In this document: piece after piece, positions 57,192 to 64,000 of the stretch
Layout: every line of letters starts with the position of its first letter
How positions within the stretch are numbered: the stretch's first letter is position 1
Assembly (NCBI RefSeq): GCF_000264905.1
Contig: NW_006763142.1
Coordinates: 413,353-477,352 of the forward strand
Length of the DNA stretch: 64,000 nucleotides
Direction: 5' to 3'
Source: Stereum hirsutum FP-91666 SS1
Lineage: Eukaryota > Basidiomycota > Agaricomycetes > Russulales > Stereaceae
Position numbers and translations under genes: made by a program
Notes under the pieces: generated by a model
What the model saw: only the letters and a program-made list of their open reading frames with translations
The model's database searches: none
What the model was told of the DNA's origin: nothing

Positions 57192-58682
57192 GAAGTTAGA
57201 GGGACTTTTCTGTTTCATAAACTCCTTTAGGTCTTTGATTTACTACAAGATACTCGGAGGACATATAGACTTGGTCCTTGATAAACGCGATTAGATTGTT
57301 AGACGTACTGTTATACCCCATTAGAAACACCTAGAGCGTTAGACTGTAGTAGCATGCCATGTACTTGTCGTGTCGGCTGTTTTTAAGTCGAAACTTTTAC
57401 CGCAACAGGCCTTCCAGGCTTTCACGTCCCTTTCATTCGTTACCGGGTTCTGATCCACCCTTATCATAGTTCTGTGATTAAATATCGCGGTCTACGTTCA
57501 GGTAAAGTGGCGTGGATCATTGGATGTGTGGCGCGTTCGGCGAGAATGTCATGTGACCGCGTTGTTGTTGACACGCCCGCGAGTCGTTGCTGCTAGGCTC
57601 TGTTACAACCCTTATCTTATTGCTTCGAAGGACTTGCGTTTCTCCACCATGTCTCAGATCCCCGCCCAGCCTCTATGCCCTCTTCCCCTACATAGGAGGA
57701 AAATTTGGCTACGATCCGATACCATAGTGGATCGTTTTCTCGCGGGTCTATTCAAATACAGTAATCGACGAGGAGTCGCCACCTCGTTACCAAATCAGAA
57801 TTTCTGCAACCATGGCCCCTCACTGCACATCGATACACTATTGCTATTCCCCCCGACATGTGCGTCCTTCGAGGTTCCGCCTTGGCACCATGCATCATAG
57901 ATCAACGCCTCAAGGTATTTTCAGGAACTTGACCGGTAGATAGCTATTCGTAGGGTGCTCAGAACGCAGGTCATGAAGACAGAGACGAGCTTCGGGAGCT
58001 CAGCTCTATACGATAGGGTTTCCGCGACCAAGTGAGCCCTAGATCTACACATATAGGGTAGGTTCAGAGTGCTTTCTGCGCATATCTGACCAGTGAGTGT
58101 CAATATTTGACCAGCATTCAGTCAAGTCCGAGGGTATGGGTGTTACCAGTTCATGCTTTAATCCATGTGCATCCGTGTAATCTGGCTGTTTTCTCATCAG
58201 GGTGGAAACTGCGACATCATCTCTGTATTGTCGCGATTTCGATCTCCTGATCAAATGGGACTGTCATCCTTCTCACCCATCATGCTCTCCGTAATATTAT
58301 CTTTCAATCGTCAACGCTCTTCGTGCATCCACGGCTTGAAGCTTGAAGGAGTCGAGGTATCTGATCTCTCTGATATTCATGCCTGTCGGATTCGAAAGAG
58401 GATGGACTTTCACCAGGCAAAATACTACCACGTGTCACCCTGTGTCACCCGAGATCGTCCTGCGCCGTCCTTTCTTTTTGGAAGTCGATTTTGGACAAAG
58501 AGTTGTCATTCACGGAGGAGCCTGTGACTGACCGCAAAGTCTACTCTCAACTCAGAGATCACGACACCTCGTCAGAAGACTCTTTCTCCTCTCGCAGCCA
58601 ACTAGTTATCATTGCGACCTGCCCGAATGAACACCCACTTGCTCCCCACCCTTCATCCCACCATCAAGACTTTCCAAGAGAC
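57192..58682. other. Intergenic stretch of 1.5 kb
   Basis: It separates the GMC gene from the downstream AKR gene. No gene, RNA or repeat was recognised; ORFs of 120-126 codons at 57520 and 58165 have no motif. Confidence 0.4.
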
Positions 58683-60433
58683 ATGTCCGTTCCGGGGGCA
58701 CAGAAAAACAAACCTCTCGCATGTTACCGCATCCTTTCACCCCTCTGTGGATTGCGCGTTTCTCCAATGTGCGTATCTTGACCTTTCGTGCCATCATATA
58801 ACCGACTAATCTCGTTGTAGTGCTCTAGGAGGAATGAGCCTCGGTGACAAATGGGCTGGCATGGGTGAAATGACGAAGAAAAAAGGTTTTGAGCTCTTGG
58901 ATGCGTACTACGAGATGGGAGGAAATTTTGTGGACACGGCGAACAACTAGTGCGTCGCATCAGCTTTCCGCTTTTCAACTAACTGCCGTCAAACTTCGAG
59001 AACTAAAGCTATAATGATATACTGACAGCCAGGACGAAGTTTCTGAGGAATGGGTCGGTGAATGGATGGAACAGCGGGGAAATAGAGATCAAATAGTCGT
59101 CGCAACCAAGGTTTACAACGTCGACTTCTTTCGCTATATATATGATTTAAGCTCATTTTCTGGTCATGATTTACTGCGCAGTACTCATGCAACTACAAGC
59201 TCAACGCTCCCGCAACACAATATCCTATCAAAGTCTCCTACGTGGGAAATAATGCCAAATCCCTCCACATCTCTCTTGAGGCTTCACTCAAGAAACTGAG
59301 AACATCATACGTGGACATTTTGTATCTGCACTGGTGGGATTTCGGGACGGGAGTGGAGGAGGTGATGAATTCGTTGCATGTTGAGGTTATGCGGGGTAGG
59401 GTGCTCTATTTGGGCGTGTCGGTACGTTTTGACGTTTCATATTTCATGACTTCGTGGCCGCGTGTGTCGGTGCTCATGTTCTTCGGAGTTGTAGGACACA
59501 CCAGCCTGGGTCGTTGCCAAAGCAAATCAGTACGCGCGAGATCATGGAAAGACGCCTTTTTGCATCTACCAAGGAAGGTGGAACGTGCTCGAGCGGTCGT
59601 TCGAAAGGGACATAATTCCCATGGCGCGATCCGAAGGTATGTCGATCCACATATCATATGCACGGCCCGCTCCCTAGTCTTGCAGGTGAGCTAAAGCCGC
59701 CACATGTAATCTAGGACTTGCCCTCGCACCCTGGGATGTGCTTGTCGCCGGGAGGCTTCGCTCGAACACAGAAGAAGAAGCTCGTAATAACTCTGGGGAG
59801 AACGGACGTATGATGTATAGGGATACGTGGAAGAGGAGTGACGAAGAAACCAAGATGGCGAAAGTCCTTGAGGAGATCGCGATGGAGTGTGGGCTGGGAG
59901 ATGCGGGAAACACGAGCTCGGAGGGCGGTGGTATGGCGGTGGCGATTGCATATGTGATGCAGAAGACAACTTATGTATTCCCGATCTTGGGTGAGCTTCT
60001 TCGTCTTTGGTCACCTGTTAGAGTCACCACCTTCCCTTTCTGCACTGACCATGTGTAATAGGCGGCCGTAAGGTCACCCATCTGAGGTCTAACCTGCGCG
60101 CTTTGAAGATCCAGTTGACGGAAGAACACATGTCAAGGATCGAGGGAGTGGCAAAGTTCCAGGTGGGCTTTCCGAACTCAATAATTGTACGTGATTCCCC
60201 GCTTCGTTCCATGCTCCTTCAGTGCGTCAAAGCTCTTGGCGATGCTGTCGTGCCCAGCCGAGTTTCTCGGTGTCTTTCCTCCTTTCCCAGGGTGCTCAAC
60301 GCTGGCCGCATGCTCCAAACGTCTTTTCATATAGGGCGATGGTTTCAAGGAAGGATCCCTCCTCGCCGAACAACGCGCGGCCACGGAAGACCTATGGCCC
60401 CTCGCTCAACCCATTATGCCGCGCTCGTTGTAA
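58683..60433 (+). CDS. Aldo-keto reductase, aryl-alcohol dehydrogenase (AAD) type
   Basis: Eight exons: 58683-58768, 58821-58949, 59029-59110, 59182-59421, 59495-59636, 59715-59990, 60062-60186 and 60335-60433; 392 residues. The catalytic tetrad of aldo-keto reductases is visible: D67 and Y72 in FVDTANNYQ, K99 in VVATK, H149 in [13 protein letters not shown]-binding landmarks in the C-terminal half are [20 protein letters not shown] and [15 protein letters not shown]. The length and the ending fit the AAD subgroup first described in Phanerochaete, which reduces aryl aldehydes to alcohols with NADPH in the cytosol. There is no signal peptide. The start at 58683 gives [12 protein letters not shown] and the RYR-like [11 protein letters not shown] block. 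An inverted relative lies at the right window edge. Confidence 0.88.
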
Positions 60434-61481
60434 TAAGTAGCAGCAGGGTCCAGGTATAGCGCAGAGGATAGTGAAGGGGCGATCAAGGTGACTTCCTCAA
60501 CATGCGTTGTGCTGACTTCGAGTAGCGCGGAAGTCGTGGAGAAAGGAGACATGCGCTTCCTGATTGTACGCAGGCCAGTCCACGATCATCCACAGCAGGA
60601 ATTCCACAAATGAGCTCACCATTACTATGGCGTGGCTTCGGCTATGACTGGGTGAGATGAGACGTGATCAATTGTCCCGAACTCTTGAGTGTTGGCATCA
60701 TTGTACTAAGTCGCGAAGCGATAGTATTCACTCTCTGGCCTTTCTCTTGATGAGGGGTACGCACAGGACACTATATTCTGAACCTGGAGCCGTATAAGAC
60801 CATGCACTACGCTCGGAGAAGCATCTGAAGACAGCCTGTCGAAAGGCCATTGCGGTGCTCAAACCGTGGTGCACGAGGTGATACTCCACCAGCACTAATC
60901 GCAGCGCTCGAAACACTCTTCGTCGCTAGTGAAATGGAGAGTAGGCAGGTACAGACGAGGTTACCCCAAACAAATCGTGGTTTGCATCTTCTCTAGAGTA
61001 ACTTCATACTAAGTAACATTCAAGGCGAAGACGGTGAAATCGCTGTTTACCTATTGTCGACCATCTAAGCCATGAAGGAGATAATCTACAGGTGCGTGTT
61101 TCACAAATTCTACGATTTAGTATGCACTAAAAATAGAGGAAGGGGAAGAGTATAATACCAGGGGCGAACATCAGGCACTTTCGAATCTCCGGGCAGCCTT
61201 CTTCGACTTGTTCGCATGCCAGGCCACCGTGGATTCTCGCGATGCAGAGCTTACGCCGACTGCGATTGACCAGCTCCCAGCTCCCAACACCTTCAAGATC
61301 GTGAATGGAAAGAAGGCCTACTACTGCCCTCTTTCAGTTGTCTGACATGCAGACTCCACGACTCGATTGGATGCGCTGGCGTGACTGTGCTGGTATAAGG
61401 CCCTCGCGCCATTGAGGATAGTACGCACAGTTCTCTCATCCCAGTCACATTTCCAAACACGCCATACTACGCTATCCTACC
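60434..61481. other. Intergenic stretch with one unassigned open frame
   Basis: A frame open from about 61120 to a stop at about 61347 on the plus strand reads like protein (LRAAFFDLFACQATVDSRD, later KIVNGKKAYYCPLSVV). It has no in-frame ATG and a possible acceptor TTTAG in front, so it may be a terminal exon or a gene remnant; I cannot name it. Confidence 0.3.
61394..61399 (+). promoter_or_regulatory. TATA-like element of the Cys-rich secreted protein gene
   Basis: TATAAG lies 88 bases before the start codon at 61482. Confidence 0.4.
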
Positions 61482-63000
61482 ATGGTAGCCATATTTTTAT
61501 GGCTCCTAGCTCTCAAATCTCTCGCAACGTTTGTATCTGCAGTGGGCGATGCTCAGACAATATTCTCCAACCCGGGCAATATCTGTTCTTCCGGGGAGGT
61601 TCTGTTCGCCTGCAACTGCCCCGGACCTAATGGAGGACTCAATATCTATATAGATGTAAGTCAATGTTTTCTTATTTTAGTCATGCTTCATAGCAAACAT
61701 CCGTGCTGACTCGCTTCCAGGAGAACGGTATGGGACGCTGCTGTGGGAACGGCGGCGAGGTATTCTTCTTGAGTGAGTCAGCCCGTGACATTCGAGGTGT
61801 TGTAAGTTGTTTATGCGATCTTTCTGTGATTTACTTCTACCGCATAAACTCACCATTTTCATAGTGTTGTGCCGCTGGAGAAAGCTATCAGGATGGAGAA
61901 TGCCGAACTCGTATGCCCTCCACGCCACGTATTCCGGGAACGCCACCTGGTACAGGCGAGCCGCAGGGGCCATCTGAATCACTCCGTTCGGGACAACCTC
62001 CCTTCACTGATCAGCCATCTACTACGCGTCAATACGAACAAACGTCTTCCCCTGGTCAACCGCCCGCCCCAAGCCAATCGCCAACCTCGGGCGAGCCATT
62101 CATTCTGGGCCAATCGTCTACTACACTTCCCAGAGAACAACCTTATGTGCCGGGGCAGCCTCCTATCCCTGGAGTACCTGGTCAGCCACCTATCCCTGGA
62201 CAGGCATTCGTTCCCGGACAACCATATATGCCCCCTGGTGCGACACCGCCTGCATCCTATGCTCCTTGCGACGAGGGCAGCGATTCCTACGTATCCAGAG
62301 TAGGTCCCAGTGTTTGTGAATATCTGCATAGCATTAGTATTAATTAGCTTTATTCCTAGAAAACCGGGAAATCTCGATGCTGCCGTGCTGTCAATAACCT
62401 ATTCTTATTTGATCTCACCACGCGCGAGGGTACTGTGAGTTATGCCCCTCCACAACTTGGTGCACTCTAGCGAAATATTGACCACTACACTTGATCATGC
62501 CACAGTGCTGCCCTACGGGAAGTTCTTACAAGTCTCTCGACGGCGAAGGAGGGTGTTGTCCCGACGACTACGACTACTATGGCCAAGGGTGGTGTATATA
62601 CACCGAGACAGGCACACAGACGCCAGAGGTCCCGCCCGTCGAACCGCACCCTCTCCTGGTGTGTCCGGAGGGTGCACATGTCATGTACTTAGATAAGGTT
62701 CGTCTTAGTATCACAGATTTGGCGTATTGATAGCTGCTCACTAACCCTCATCATACAGTCTAGGGATGAGATGTATTGTTGCCCTGATGAACGCAATGCC
62801 AAGATCTTCAACTGGCAGACTCTCGAGGGTGTCGTAAGTCCTTCCCATATTCAGCTGTGCATCGTTCAATCCAGGATATTGATGTTCAATTTGTATATCA
62901 TTGCTAGTGTTGTCCTGAGAACCAAGCCTACTGTCCGAAAGACGCCCTTGGACGAGGAGGCCGCTGCTGCCCCATCTCCCCGTGCGATTCAGAGTCCTGA
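61482..63000 (+). CDS. Secreted cysteine-rich protein with CC modules and a Pro/Gly/Gln linker
   Basis: Seven exons: 61482-61655, 61721-61801, 61865-62299, 62360-62434, 62506-62697, 62759-62833 and 62908-63000; 374 residues. A signal peptide (about residues 1-20, ending FVSA) is followed by short modules with paired cysteines: GRCCGNGG, VCCAAGESY, SRCCRAV, TCCPTGSSY, GGCCPDD, MYCCPDE, VCCPENQAYC and GRCCPISPC. Residues about 105-215 form a low-complexity linker of PGQPP-like repeats. All six introns lie between codons (phase 0), and several exons begin with TGT TGT or TGC TGC. I do not recognise a named family; granulin-like or chitin-binding-like folds would be worth testing. Secretion and high cysteine content suggest a stable extracellular or wall-linked protein. 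It lies between two inverted AKR genes. Confidence 0.75.
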
Positions 63001-63342
63001 AGTCACGGAATCCCTTGAACAAGTTTTTCTCGATTATTCTAACCCTCATCTTGACGGCCAAGCCAGGACTATGCGTAAGGATTCGAAACACCGTCCCCGT
63101 CTTAGTATATTCTCGAACTATTTACGCCTGAAGTCTGGTACTTCTTGTGTCTCTCTTGCTTCTGCTTGTCCGTTTTCATAGCCTGTATTATCATAGTTCA
63201 CAATTATATGTATATCGAGACTTGGGGACATCGAGTCTTTGATCTTCAAAACGAGGTCATTGATTTCGCTAGGTTCCATATCGTACATATTCCATCGACA
63301 ACAGCTAGACATCGTGCAAGCGAACTACACTACCAGTTACCC
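63001..63342. other. Convergent 3' region
   Basis: 342 bp between the Cys-rich gene (+) and the AKR (-). It is AT-rich; nothing else was seen. Confidence 0.4.
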
Positions 63343-64000
63343 TTAGAGTGAAGGCTTGATCACGGGTCTAAGAGGCCACAACTCAATCGTCGACATCGCC
63401 TGGCTTTGCAATATCCAGCTTGGAGTGGTGCCATCACCCTGTGTAGCCATATAGTGTGATAAATGAAACCAGTAAGGGAGATTGATGATTGTTGTAAGAT
63501 GAGGTAAACGTACGACCATCCCGTGAGGAAACCCTTTGTCAAAATTGAGCACACTCTCAATTTTATTGATTTGCTCAGCGCTGAGAGTAATGTCGAGTGC
63601 CTTGACGTTTGCTTCGAGATGTTCTACTTTTCGACCCCCTAAACATCGAGATTTTAGTGATAAAAGCTTAGTTCGTAAGAAAGGGATATGGTGTTCATAC
63701 CGAGGATCGGAAAGACGAATGGTGTCTTATGCATCAGGTACGCTATGGCAACTAGAAACCGGGCGAGTGAGAGCCCACTCGCTGGACAAGGATAGTTAAA
63801 AACACTACTAACCAGCTTGGACATTATCTCCTAAGCCAACCTCGGCCGCAGTCTCCTCCAGCACATCACATACCTTCTTCTCCTCCGCTGTCCTCTCCCA
63901 GTTCGATGTGAAGATTGTCCTTCCTTTCTCTCCAGTCTCTCTGCGACGAGCTTCTTCTGCGTTCGACCGTAGTTTACCTGATGCGAGAACATCCCATGGA
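63343..64000 (-). CDS. Aldo-keto reductase, AAD type, 5' part missing at window edge
   Basis: Four exons are visible: 63813-64000, 63701-63751, 63514-63638 and 63343-63438. They encode the last part of an AAD-like AKR: [53 protein letters not shown] and the C-terminus ELWPLRPVIKPSL. The catalytic D/Y/K/H residues lie upstream, outside the window. The penultimate exon is 125 nt, exactly as in the copy at 58683, but an intron (63752-63812) splits what is one 276 nt exon there. It is therefore an older, inverted paralogue. The protein is not broken in the visible part. Confidence 0.85.

Noticed and set aside
1..64000. CRISPR arrays, operons, ribosome binding sites and rRNA
   Set aside because: The window is eukaryotic nuclear DNA. 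No regularly spaced repeats of CRISPR type and no rRNA segments were seen.

Overview
This is nuclear DNA of a filamentous basidiomycete, most likely a wood- or litter-decaying agaricomycete. The genes are cut by many 50-60 bp GT-AG introns with CTRAY-like branch sites, and microexons are frequent. The gene content fits this: an AA14-type lytic polysaccharide monooxygenase, two GMC flavin oxidoreductases, aryl-alcohol-dehydrogenase-type aldo-keto reductases, a GH128 glucanase, a Pil1-type eisosome protein and a basidiomycete MYND protein. I rebuilt the coding sequences by joining exons at GT-AG sites so that the frame closes. Every model closes except one junction in the MYND gene. The species cannot be named from the sequence.

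Left third (1-18.3 kb): a DUF4436 membrane protein running off the left edge (-); a SAM-dependent methyltransferase (-) divergent from a short MetE-like (cobalamin-independent methionine synthase C-terminal domain) gene (+), with a tRNA-derived SINE between them; a MYND-finger protein (-) divergent from a Pil1-like protein (+); an old-yellow-enzyme flavoprotein (+) convergent with a second MetE-like gene (-). The two MetE-like genes form an inverted pair with almost identical exon lengths.

Middle (18.3-41.6 kb): an AA14 LPMO with a long Ser/Thr/Pro/Tyr-rich tail (+), a repeat-rich gene desert with a perfect 133 bp tandem duplication, a secreted phytase-like protein (+), an intron-containing tRNA-Asn (-), a Dal5-type MFS transporter (-), a 17-exon GMC oxidoreductase (-), and a 5.5 kb gene-free stretch with a diverged tandem duplication of about 0.65 kb.

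Right third (41.6-64 kb): a POT/PTR2 peptide transporter (+), a GH128 glucanase (+), an F-box protein (+), a Nop4-like multi-RRM ribosome-biogenesis factor (+), a second GMC oxidoreductase (+) followed in tandem by an aryl-alcohol-dehydrogenase-like AKR (+), a secreted cysteine-rich protein built of CC modules (+), and a second, inverted AKR cut off by the right edge (-).

Taken together, several genes fit extracellular oxidative decay: GMC enzymes could make H2O2, the AKRs could regenerate aryl alcohols, and the LPMO could use the peroxide. The neighbouring PTR, MFS, phytase-like and GH128 genes fit nutrient capture or wall work. The linked methyltransferase/MetE-like/OYE block suggests a one-carbon or demethylation activity, but that is inference.
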